DNA of 64,000 nt from Elusimicrobiota bacterium (lineage in GTDB: Bacteria > Elusimicrobiota > Elusimicrobia > UBA1565 > UBA9628), in contig JAUYSH010000036.1 of the NCBI GenBank assembly GCA_030696455.1, positions 21,275 through 85,274 on the forward strand. The letters are read 5' to 3'. A model generated the notes under the pieces. The model was not told where the DNA came from. It worked only from the letters and a program-made list of their open reading frames with translations, and made no database searches. A program made the position numbers and the translations under genes. Shown in pieces: positions 1 to 6,856 of the stretch; positions within the stretch are counted from its first letter, which is position 1; every line of letters starts with the position of its first letter.

Positions 1-2
1 CC

Positions 3-803
3 GGCGCGGCGGCGGGAACGCTCGGCGCGCTGGTCGGGCTCGGCGGCGGCATCATCATCGTGCCCGTGCTCTCCCTCTTCCTGGGCGTGCCGATCCATCA
101 GGCGGTGGCCGCGAGCCTCGTCGCCGTGGTGGCGACCTCGAGCGTCGCGGCGATCGGCTACGTGCGCGACGAGATCACGAACCTGCGCCTGGGCATGACC
201 TTGGAGACGGCGACCACGGCGGGCGCGATCGGCGGCGGCCTGCTCGCGTCGCACCTGCAGCGCGAGGTCCTGAGCGCGGTGTTCGCGGCCTTCCTGGTCC
301 TCAACGCGCTTTATCTGATCCTCAAGCAAAGCCGCGGCGAGCGGGCCCGCGCCGACGCGCCCGAGACGGGCGCGCTCGGCGGCCGCTACCACGACGCCGT
401 CCTCGGCCGCGAGGTCTCCTACCGCGTGCATAACGTCCCCCTGGGCATGGCCGTGTCGGCGCTGGCCGGCGCGATCTCGGGCCTGCTCGGCATCGGCGGC
501 GGCCCGATCAAGGTGCCGATGATGACCTCGGCCATGGGCGTGCCGATGAAAGCGGCGGCCGCGACGAGCAACTTCATGATCGGCGTCACCGCCTGCGCCA
601 GCGCGGCGCTGTACTACAACCGGGGTCTCGTGTCGCCCGCCGTCGCCGTACCCGTGGCCCTCGGCGTGGCGGCGGGAGCGTACGCGGGCTCGCGGCTCGC
701 ACGCCGCGTGCATGGAGCGCACCTTTCGCGCATCCTGGCCGCCGTGCTCTCGATCCTGGCCGTGCAGATGTCCCTCGCGGCCGCGGGAATACGCCTGCGA
801 TGA
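3..803 (+). CDS. TauE/SafE-family sulfite/organosulfonate exporter, 5'-partial
   Basis: The reading frame is open back to the first bases of the window, so the gene starts outside it; the GTG at 60 is internal. The visible N-terminus has the glycine-rich GxxGGGIIIVPVL turn of TauE/SafE membrane permeases, and a second copy (GLLGIGGGPIKVPMM) follows near the middle, matching the inverted two-half fold of the family. Several hydrophobic segments support an inner-membrane protein. It overlaps the next gene by ATGA. TauE/SafE proteins export sulfite, sulfoacetate or related anions; the substrate here is unknown. Confidence 0.88.
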   Translation, partial: GAAAGTLGALVGLGGGIIIVPVLSLFLGVPIHQAVAASLVAVVATSSVAAIGYVRDEITNLRLGMTLETATTAGAIGGGLLASHLQREVLSAVFAAFLVLNALYLILKQSRGERARADAPETGALGGRYHDAVLGREVSYRVHNVPLGMAVSALAGAISGLLGIGGGPIKVPMMTSAMGVPMKAAAATSNFMIGVTACASAALYYNRGLVSPAVAVPVALGVAAGAYAGSRLARRVHGAHLSRILAAVLSILAVQMSLAAAGIRLR

Positions 804-1147
804 GCGCTCCCCGCGATCCCGCCAGCGCCGCGGTGGCCCGCACCTTGACCGCGGGCGTGGCCGCCTCGTTGCTCGCGATGGCGCTGGGCTACGTCCTCGC
901 GCTGCTGGGCGGCGGACCGCTGCCGGCCGCCGCGACGCCCCTGGCGGACCTTCCCTCCGGATTGGGCGCGCTCGATCCCGGGGCCGTCATGAGCCTCGGC
1001 CTGCTGCTGCTGCTCGCGACCCCGGCCGCGCGCGTCGCGGTCCTGGTCTGGCAGTTCGCGCGCCGGCGGGAGTGGCTCTTCGCGGCGGTCTCGCTGACGG
1101 TGCTCGGGATACTCGCGGCGAGCGTCGCGCTCGGACGGGCCGAGTAG
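800..1147 (+). CDS. DUF1634 membrane protein, TauE partner
   Basis: This 115-residue protein has about three hydrophobic helices (near residues 18-38, 58-76 and 92-110) and the short loop WQFARRREW between the last two. This matches DUF1634, a family usually encoded directly after a TauE/SafE permease. It overlaps the permease by four bases (ATGA), so the two are probably translationally coupled and form one transport unit. Its biochemical role is not known. Confidence 0.75.
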   Translation: MSAPRDPASAAVARTLTAGVAASLLAMALGYVLALLGGGPLPAAATPLADLPSGLGALDPGAVMSLGLLLLLATPAARVAVLVWQFARRREWLFAAVSLTVLGILAASVALGRAE

Positions 1148-1151
1148 GCCT

Positions 1152-1790
1152 CTAGCCGGGCTTGCGGAACAGCGCGGCGTCGCGCGAGGGCCGCTCCAGC
1201 GTCCAGCCGAAGCGGCGCGCTATGAAGGATAACGTCTCGGCCCGATAAAACGCGATGTGCGTGGGGTCCTTGTGGTACCACCAGGACGGGAACGCCGCGT
1301 CGTCCTCGAGCACGCCCGTCATCACGCCGAGAAGACCACCGGGCGCGATCAAGGCGTCGAGACGTTGAAAAACGTGGGCGGGGCTCCGAAGATGCTCGAG
1401 GACCTCGGTGCACACCAGGAAATCATAGAGCGTGCTCAAGGCGGAATCGTCAGACGCGAAGAAGGGGTCGTAGTCCGTCATGACGAATCCGCGTTCGCGC
1501 ATCATGACGGAAGCCGTCGGGCCCGGGCCGCTGCCGAAATCGAGGCCGCGGGCCCCGGCCGTCAGGCGCACCGCAAGCGGCGACAGCAAACGATCGAGGA
1601 ACGCGCGATAACCCGCGTCCTCGGGGGAATTGCGGTGCGAAGCGTAGCGCGCACGCTCTGCCTCCGAAGATAAGTGCTGAGCGGCCGGCACGAAGGTCAA
1701 GGCGCAGGTCCCGCAGCGCAGGAAGTCACGGTCGGAGCGGTGGAACGGACGCGATGCCCCGGAGCACAGCGGGCACGCCGGCTCGGCCAT
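1152..1790 (-). CDS. Class I SAM-dependent methyltransferase with N-terminal zinc knuckle
   Basis: The protein has 212 residues. An N-terminal CPLC (6-9) and CGTC (26-29) pair probably forms a zinc knuckle. The SAM-binding glycine loop is GLDFGSGPG (82-90), followed by the acidic TDYDPFF strand and the VLEHLRSP motif of class I methyltransferases. The substrate is not predictable; the zinc knuckle arrangement is common in methyltransferases of polysaccharide or secondary-metabolite loci. It starts one base after the stop of the CDF transporter gene and is probably cotranscribed with it. Confidence 0.8.
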   Translation of the reverse strand: MAEPACPLCSGASRPFHRSDRDFLRCGTCALTFVPAAQHLSSEAERARYASHRNSPEDAGYRAFLDRLLSPLAVRLTAGARGLDFGSGPGPTASVMMRERGFVMTDYDPFFASDDSALSTLYDFLVCTEVLEHLRSPAHVFQRLDALIAPGGLLGVMTGVLEDDAAFPSWWYHKDPTHIAFYRAETLSFIARRFGWTLERPSRDAALFRKPG

Positions 1791-1791
1791 G

Positions 1792-2799
1792 CTACTCGAT
1801 CGGCTCGACGGCGACGGCCTCCTCGACGGTGAGAGGCACGACGGCCTTGAGCGGCTCGGCGCGGATGGGGCACGCGGAGTCGCTGCAGGAGGCGCAGTAC
1901 TTCCGGCGGCACGGATCGAGGTGCACGTGAAGCTCCCCCTCGAGGCCGGAGGCCGCGAGGAGCTTCTTGTCGAAGCGCTCCGCGTCGTCGTGCGCCTCGG
2001 CGACCGGAAGATACTCGGGGACGACGAGATGGACGTCGACGTGCGTGTAGCGCCCGGAGCGGATGGCGCGCAGGCCGTGCGCGGTGATCACCCCGGTCTC
2101 GTCGACGCCTTTGCGAAGCAGCCCGTCCAGCGCCGAGACGATGACCCCGATCGTCGCCGAGTCCTCCTCGTCGAGCAGGGCCGCCGCCGACTCGCGCACC
2201 AGGCCGTAGCCGGTCCGGGCGAGCAGCAAGGCGACGGCGATCGCGATGACGGGGTCGAGCCAGCTGTAGCCGGTCAGCTGCACGAGGAGGAGGCCGATGA
2301 AAATGCCGCCGGTCGTGTAGAAATCCGAGATCACGTGATGGCCGTCCGCCTCGAGGGTCTTGGACTTGAGGCGGCGGCCCGTGCGCAGCAGGTACCAGCC
2401 GAGCAGGCCGTTGAGCAGGCCCGCCCCGAGGTTGATCGCCATGCCCAGGCCGAGGCTCTTGAGCTCGACGCCGCGCACGAGCGCCAGGGAGGACTCATAG
2501 AAGATGACGAGCGCCGCCAGCGAGATGAGGCCGCCCTCGAAGGCCGCGGCGAAGTACTCCATCTTGCCGTGGCCGTAGGGATGGTCCTTGTCGGCGGGCT
2601 GCCCCGCGAAGATGACCGCGCCGAGTCCGAAGGCGGCGGCGACGACGTTGACGATGCTCTCGAGCGCGTCGGACTGCAGCGCCATCGAGCCGGTCATGAA
2701 ATAGGCGGCCGCCTTCAGGGCGAAGATGACGATCCCGCCCAGAAGCGAGATCAGGATCGCCCGGACGCGCTCCCGCTGGTCGGCGTCGGTTTGGCTCAT
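1792..2799 (-). CDS. Cation diffusion facilitator (CDF) metal transporter with C-terminal Cys cluster
   Basis: The track ORF runs to 2955, but the ATG at 2799 is preferred: it begins MSQTDADQ just before the first transmembrane helix, and a TATCAT box lies 8 nt upstream. The 335-residue protein has CDF landmarks: SDALESIVN in helix 2, HPYGHGKMEY in the loop, and DGHHVISD in helix 5 (the HxxxD metal site). A cytoplasmic ferredoxin-like domain follows. The tail HLDPCRRKYCASCSDSACP has four closely spaced cysteines, possibly a metal sensor or Fe-S site. Expected role is Zn/Fe/Mn efflux at the inner membrane. Confidence 0.88.
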   Translation of the reverse strand: MSQTDADQRERVRAILISLLGGIVIFALKAAAYFMTGSMALQSDALESIVNVVAAAFGLGAVIFAGQPADKDHPYGHGKMEYFAAAFEGGLISLAALVIFYESSLALVRGVELKSLGLGMAINLGAGLLNGLLGWYLLRTGRRLKSKTLEADGHHVISDFYTTGGIFIGLLLVQLTGYSWLDPVIAIAVALLLARTGYGLVRESAAALLDEEDSATIGVIVSALDGLLRKGVDETGVITAHGLRAIRSGRYTHVDVHLVVPEYLPVAEAHDDAERFDKKLLAASGLEGELHVHLDPCRRKYCASCSDSACPIRAEPLKAVVPLTVEEAVAVEPIE

Positions 2800-2807
2800 A
2801 CCCGTCG

Positions 2808-2813
2808 ATGATA
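2808..2813 (-). promoter_or_regulatory. Putative leaderless -10 box of the CDF gene
   Basis: TATCAT on the minus strand ends 8 nt before the ATG at 2799, placing the predicted transcription start at or next to the start codon. Confidence 0.45.
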
Positions 2814-2846
2814 GTGCATCGGCTTGCCGCGCGGCAAGTGAATGGC

Positions 2847-2852
2847 TAAGAT
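2847..2852 (+). promoter_or_regulatory. Putative leaderless -10 box of the AmgK-RapZ gene
   Basis: TAAGAT lies 5 nt before the ATG at 2858, with no Shine-Dalgarno sequence between. It is divergent from the CDF gene promoter. Confidence 0.5.
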
Positions 2853-2857
2853 GACGT

Positions 2858-4288
2858 ATGGCCGACCCCGACCCGTTGAGGGAGCTGTTCCGCTCGCGCT
2901 TCGGCGCCGACGCGGAAACCCTCGTGCCCGTGCGGGCCGACGGCTCCAGCCGCAAGATCTACCGGCTCTCCGGCGCGGGGACCACCGCCATCGGCGTGCT
3001 CAACGAGGACGCCAAGGAGAACCGGGCGTTCATCGAGTTCTCCAAGCACTTTTTCAAGAACGGCATTCCAGTCCCGGAATTCTACGCCGGGAACGCCGAC
3101 GCGACGGCCTACCTCGAAGAAGACCTCGGCGACACGACCTTGTTCCAGTTCCTCGGCAAGCGCCGCACGCCCGCCGGCTTCCCGCCGGAGGTCGTCGCCG
3201 CGTACCGCGACGTCGTGCGCTGGCTGCCGAAGATCCAGATCACGGCGGGTGCTACGATCGACGACAAGTGGTGCTATCCGCGCAAAAGCTTCGACAAGCA
3301 GTCGATGCTGTGGGATCTCAATTACTTCAAGTACTACTTCCTCACCTTGGGCGCCATTCCGTTCCATGAAGAGCGGCTCGAAGAGGACTTCCAGGTCTTC
3401 GCCGACTACCTGCTCGCCGCCGAGCGGAAGTACTTCCTGTGCCGCGACTTCCAGTCGCGCAACGTCATGCTCAAGGACGGCAAGCCCTACTTCATCGACT
3501 ATCAGGGCGGCCGGCGCGGCGCCCTGCAGTACGACATCGCGTCCTTGCTCTACGACGCCAAGGCCGACGTGCCTTTCGACCTGCGCGACGAGCTGCTCGA
3601 CCTCTACATCGAAGAGGCCGGCAAGCTCGCCCCGATCGACGCGACCGAGTTCAAGAAGTACTTCCCAGGCTTCGTCCTCGTGCGCATCATGCAGGCCATG
3701 GGCGCCTACGGGCTGCGCGGCTTTCACGAGAAGAAGCCCCTCTTCCTTCAAAGCATCCCCTATGCGATCCGGAACATCGAGCACGTCCTCGCCACGTCCG
3801 GCCTTCCCGTCGACGTCCCCGAGCTGACCGGCGTCTTCAAGAGGCTCATCGGGTCCTCGGACCTACGCAAGTTCGGCGCGGCGAAGCTGAAGCTGGCGGT
3901 CCGCATACAGAGCTTCTCTTACAAGGGCGGCATGCCCAAGGACCAGGGCGGCCACGGCGGCGGCTACGTGCTGGACTGTCGCTGCCTGCCGAACCCCGGC
4001 CGGGAGATCGTCTTCAAGACGCAGTCCGGCCTCGATCCCGAGGTCATCGCCTACCTCTCGAAGCAGGACGCCGTCGACCGCTGGGCCCGCTCGGCCTTCT
4101 CCATGATCGACCAGGCCGTCGAGGATTACGGCCGCCGCAACTTCACCGACCTGTCCGTCGCCTTCGGCTGCACGGGAGGCCAGCATCGCTCGGTGTATCT
4201 GGCCGAGCGCCTCGCCAAGCACCTGCGCGACCAGGGCGTGTCCGCGGTGGTCTCCCACCGCGAGAAGAAGAACTGGCCCAAGAAATGA
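2858..4288 (+). CDS. Sugar kinase (AmgK/APH-like) fused to RapZ C-terminal domain
   Basis: A 476-residue two-domain protein. Residues about 20-320 are an aminoglycoside-phosphotransferase-type kinase: catalytic loop CRDFQSRNVML (195-205) and metal-binding IDYQGG (213-218). This fold includes AmgK, the anomeric kinase for N-acetylmuramate/N-acetylglucosamine. Residues about 347-476 match the C-terminal domain of RapZ (GGYVLDCRCLPNPG; GCTGGQHRS at 437-445), the part that in E. coli RapZ senses glucosamine-6-phosphate. The Walker domain of RapZ is absent. The next gene, a MurU-like nucleotidyltransferase, overlaps by ATGA, supporting a role in amino-sugar salvage to UDP-sugars. Confidence 0.82.
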   Translation: MADPDPLRELFRSRFGADAETLVPVRADGSSRKIYRLSGAGTTAIGVLNEDAKENRAFIEFSKHFFKNGIPVPEFYAGNADATAYLEEDLGDTTLFQFLGKRRTPAGFPPEVVAAYRDVVRWLPKIQITAGATIDDKWCYPRKSFDKQSMLWDLNYFKYYFLTLGAIPFHEERLEEDFQVFADYLLAAERKYFLCRDFQSRNVMLKDGKPYFIDYQGGRRGALQYDIASLLYDAKADVPFDLRDELLDLYIEEAGKLAPIDATEFKKYFPGFVLVRIMQAMGAYGLRGFHEKKPLFLQSIPYAIRNIEHVLATSGLPVDVPELTGVFKRLIGSSDLRKFGAAKLKLAVRIQSFSYKGGMPKDQGGHGGGYVLDCRCLPNPGREIVFKTQSGLDPEVIAYLSKQDAVDRWARSAFSMIDQAVEDYGRRNFTDLSVAFGCTGGQHRSVYLAERLAKHLRDQGVSAVVSHREKKNWPKK

Positions 4289-5019
4289 AGGCGCTGATCC
4301 TGGCGGCGGGCGTCGGGTCCCGGCTGAAGCCGCTGACCGACGAGACGCCCAAGGCGCTGATCTCCGTCGCCGGCGTGCCGATGCTCGAGCGGGTCCTGGT
4401 CCGTCTCAAGGCCGCGGGCGTGAAAGCCTTCGTCGTCAACGCCCATCATCACCCTCAGAAGGTCGCCGACTTCTGCGCCGATCTCTCGCACCGCCACGGC
4501 GTGCCCGTGTCCGTGTCCCGTGAGGATGACCTGATCCTCGACACCGGCGGCGCGATCAAGAAGGCCGCCCCCCTGCTCAAGGGCCGCGAGCCGTTCTTCG
4601 TCCACAACGCCGACGTCCTGACCGACCTCGACTTGCGCGCCCTGGCCAAGTCCCACAAGGACTCCGGAGCCCTCGCCACCTTGGCCGTCCGCGAGCGCGC
4701 CAGCGGCCGCGCCTATCTGTTCGACGCCAAAGGCCGATTCGCCGGCCACGACCGCGGCGAGGGAAACATCACCTGGGCCAAGGGCGCCGTCCCCAACCCC
4801 CAGCGCCTGGCGTTCGACGGCGTGCATCTGCTCTCCCCCGAACTGCTCGAAAAGATCACCGAGGGGGGCGTGTTCTCCATCACGAAAACTTACCTGCGCC
4901 TCGCCGCTGCCGGAGCCGACATACGCGCCTTCCGGGGCGACGCGTGGGCTTGGCACGACATCGGCACCGTCGAGAAGCTCGCCGCGGCCGAGGCCTGGGC
5001 CGCCGCCCTCCCCTCTTAA
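4285..5019 (+). CDS. Sugar-1-phosphate nucleotidyltransferase, MurU-like
   Basis: The track ORF begins far upstream in a shadow frame; the ATG at 4285 overlaps the kinase stop (ATGA) and starts MKALILAAGVGSRLKPLTDETPKAL, the nucleotide-binding signature (GxGxRxxPxTxxxPK) of this family. At 244 residues, with the FFVHNADVLTDLDL metal/NTP motif and WHDIGT near the end, it resembles MurU (MurNAc-1-P uridylyltransferase) and short glucose-1-P nucleotidyltransferases. Coupling to an AmgK-like kinase favours MurU. With the fused kinase it would convert recovered cell-wall sugars to UDP-MurNAc or UDP-GlcNAc. Confidence 0.8.
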   Translation: MKALILAAGVGSRLKPLTDETPKALISVAGVPMLERVLVRLKAAGVKAFVVNAHHHPQKVADFCADLSHRHGVPVSVSREDDLILDTGGAIKKAAPLLKGREPFFVHNADVLTDLDLRALAKSHKDSGALATLAVRERASGRAYLFDAKGRFAGHDRGEGNITWAKGAVPNPQRLAFDGVHLLSPELLEKITEGGVFSITKTYLRLAAAGADIRAFRGDAWAWHDIGTVEKLAAAEAWAAALPS

Positions 5020-5051
5020 CTATCCTAAAGGATAGCCGCCGCTTGGTTTGG

Positions 5052-5057
5052 TAGAAT
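5052..5057 (+). promoter_or_regulatory. Putative leaderless -10 box of the rRNA methyltransferase gene
   Basis: TAGAAT ends exactly 6 nt before the GTG start at 5064, with no ribosome binding site between. Confidence 0.6.
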
Positions 5058-5063
5058 ACGACC

Positions 5064-6323
5064 GTGGAAGACCCCCGCCCCGCCCCGTCCGGGCCCGATG
5101 AGCCTCGCGAGCCCAAGGAAGCGTTCCCCCCGCGCCCGAAGCTGACGGGACGCCCGAAGGGCCACGAGCTCCCGATCCCTTGGGTGCGGCTGCGCTCGAC
5201 GGCGTCCGGCCATCAGCTGTATAAGCGCATGCTCGGCGAGGTGGACCCGAAGGCGCGCCCCGGCGACCTGGTCGCCGTCTACGACCGCTTCGACGCCCCG
5301 TACGGCGTCGCCCTCTACAATCCGCGAAGCTTGATCGCCCTGCGGCTGCTCACCCGCGGGATCGGGGCCTTCGACGCGGACGCTTTTTTCAACGAACGGA
5401 TAGCGACGGCGGTGACCTTCCGACGGACCGTATTGGACCTCGATGCCAGGACGGATGCCTATCGTCTCGTGCACGACAACGGAGACGGATTACCGGGTCT
5501 TGTCGTCGACCGCTACGGCGACTGCATCGCCCTCGAGTTCTACTCGCTGGGCATGTTCAAGCAGTCCGCGCGCATCGAGCGCGCCCTCAAGATCCACTAC
5601 CCGAACGCGCGCTTTTTTCATCGAGCTTCGCCTCACACGCAGAGCATGGAGGGCTTCACCCTCGACCCTAACAAGGGGACCGGCACGAGGGTAAAAGAAA
5701 ACGGCGTGACCTTCGTCGTCGATCCCTCGACCGGCTACAAGACCGGATTCTTCACCGATCAGCGCGAGAACCGAGCGGCGATCCTCCCGTTCGCGAAAGG
5801 CAAGAAGGTCTTGGATGTATGCTCCTACACCGGCGGCTTCGCGCTGTACGCCAAGAAGCTCGGCGGCGCGGAGGAGGTCACCGCGGTCGAGCTCGACCCG
5901 GATGCCGCCGCGCTCCTCAAGATGAACGCCAACGCCAACCAGCAGCGCATCGACGTGGTCTGCGCCGACGCCTTCCCTTATATGCGCCAGGCGGCGATGA
6001 ACGCCAAGCGCTACGGCCTCATCGTCCTCGACCCCTACAAGCTCATCGCCAACCAGGAGGGCTACGCCCTCGGCCGCCAGAAGTACATCGACCTCAACCG
6101 CCTCGGCATGGTCCTGCTCGAGCCGGGCGGCATCCTCGTCACCTGCTCCTGCTCGGGCATGCTCTCCTGGGACGAATTCCTGCAGTTCGTGCGCACGGCC
6201 GCGGGCTCCTGCGGCAAGCGCGTCCAGGTCTTCCGCAAGAGCGGCGCGGGCGCCGATCACCCGTTCACCGCGGACCATCCCGAAGGCGAGTACCTGAAAG
6301 TCCTTTGGTGCCGCGTCCTCTAA
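5064..6323 (+). CDS. RlmI-like class I rRNA (cytosine-C5) methyltransferase
   Basis: The 419-residue protein has an N-terminal PUA-type RNA-binding region (about 40-110), a middle alpha/beta domain, and a C-terminal Rossmann methyltransferase domain with VLDVCSYTGGFALYA (SAM loop), VTAVELDP (acidic ribose-binding strand) and a late TCSCSG cysteine motif. This order is that of the RlmI/COG1092 family, which makes 5-methylcytosine in 23S rRNA. The start is GTG directly downstream of a TAGAAT box. Its 3' end overlaps the start of a lipoprotein gene by 16 nt. Confidence 0.85.
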   Translation: MEDPRPAPSGPDEPREPKEAFPPRPKLTGRPKGHELPIPWVRLRSTASGHQLYKRMLGEVDPKARPGDLVAVYDRFDAPYGVALYNPRSLIALRLLTRGIGAFDADAFFNERIATAVTFRRTVLDLDARTDAYRLVHDNGDGLPGLVVDRYGDCIALEFYSLGMFKQSARIERALKIHYPNARFFHRASPHTQSMEGFTLDPNKGTGTRVKENGVTFVVDPSTGYKTGFFTDQRENRAAILPFAKGKKVLDVCSYTGGFALYAKKLGGAEEVTAVELDPDAAALLKMNANANQQRIDVVCADAFPYMRQAAMNAKRYGLIVLDPYKLIANQEGYALGRQKYIDLNRLGMVLLEPGGILVTCSCSGMLSWDEFLQFVRTAAGSCGKRVQVFRKSGAGADHPFTADHPEGEYLKVLWCRVL

Positions 6324-6670
6324 TACTCGCGGCGGTCCTGCTCGCCTGCGGCTGCAACGAGATCCGCTATCAGGCCGCGCGCCTGCGCGCGAGCGCGCCC
6401 AAGCTCGAGGTCCCCAAGGCCGCGTCGCTGCCCGACCGGCGCGTGACCTATGAGTGCAAGGACGGCGAGCCTTTCGCCGCCTACTTCACGCCCGGCGGCG
6501 CGGGCGCGGTCCTCTCGCTGGGCGGGGACGACTTCCCGCTGCGCGAGCTCTCCATCCCCTCGGGCCGGCGCTTCGGCGACGGGCGCTACGAGCTGCATGT
6601 CGCCGAAGACGGCTCGGTCCACGTCACCCTCGACGACAAGCGCCTCCGCGGCCGCTGCACCGCCAAATAG
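6308..6670 (+). CDS. MliC/PliC-like C-type lysozyme inhibitor lipoprotein
   Basis: This gene is hidden at the end of shadow ORF 5819-6670. The GTG at 6308 gives MPRPLILAAVLLACGC, a compact lipoprotein signal with lipobox LLAC. The rest (about 120 residues in total) reads VTYECKDGEPFAAYFTP... FPLRELSIPSGRRFGDGRYELHV... DDKRLRGRC, matching the MliC fold: YxCxDG start, SGxRYxDG core and a terminal Cys pairing with the first. MliC proteins are periplasmic or outer-membrane inhibitors of C-type lysozyme. TTG at 6305 is an alternative start. It overlaps the rRNA methyltransferase by 16 nt and is probably cotranscribed. Confidence 0.7.
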   Translation: MPRPLILAAVLLACGCNEIRYQAARLRASAPKLEVPKAASLPDRRVTYECKDGEPFAAYFTPGGAGAVLSLGGDDFPLRELSIPSGRRFGDGRYELHVAEDGSVHVTLDDKRLRGRCTAK

Positions 6671-6717
6671 CCGCATAGGCCTAAAGGGCCCTATGTTCAT
6701 AGGACTTACGACCCTGG

Positions 6718-6723
6718 TACAAT
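6718..6723 (+). promoter_or_regulatory. Putative -10 box (TACAAT) upstream of structured leader
   Basis: TACAAT with a weak TTCATA -35 at 6696-6701 (16-nt spacer). A start near 6731 would yield an RNA carrying three hairpins before the gene at 6857. Confidence 0.5.
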
Positions 6724-6730
6724 ATTCGTA

Positions 6731-6843
6731 AGGGAGTATCCTTGAGCAACCTGTAATCCTCGAGATCGGTCGAGGAGCATCCACGTCCGAGCCGAATTCG
6801 GACGCCAGGAAAGCGCTCTCGCTTTTTTGGCGTTTTTGTTTTT
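6731..6843 (+). ncRNA. Structured 5' leader or small RNA ending in an intrinsic terminator
   Basis: Downstream of a TACAAT box there are three consecutive hairpins: TCCTCGA/TCGAGGA (6757-6776), CGTCCGA/TCGGACG (6784-6804), and a 13-bp stem at 6803-6832 followed by a T-rich tract. The third looks like a rho-independent terminator, yet the next gene's AGGAGG and ATG follow within 15-25 nt. It is either an attenuator/riboswitch-type leader or an independent RNA of about 110 nt. I recognise no known riboswitch consensus. Confidence 0.4.
6803..6843 (+). terminator. Intrinsic terminator in front of the PPRQ-repeat gene
   Basis: The arms CGCCAGGAAAGCG and CGCTTTTTTGGCG pair over 13 positions (two G-U) around a CTCT loop, followed by TTTTTGTTTTT. 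It overlaps the preceding hairpin by two bases (6803-6804). Confidence 0.7.
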
Positions 6844-6856
6844 AGGAGGAAGTAAG

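Noticed and set aside
3439-5019. A 526-codon plus-strand ORF
   Set aside because: Shadow frame of the AmgK-RapZ gene for its first part; only 4285-5019 is the real gene.
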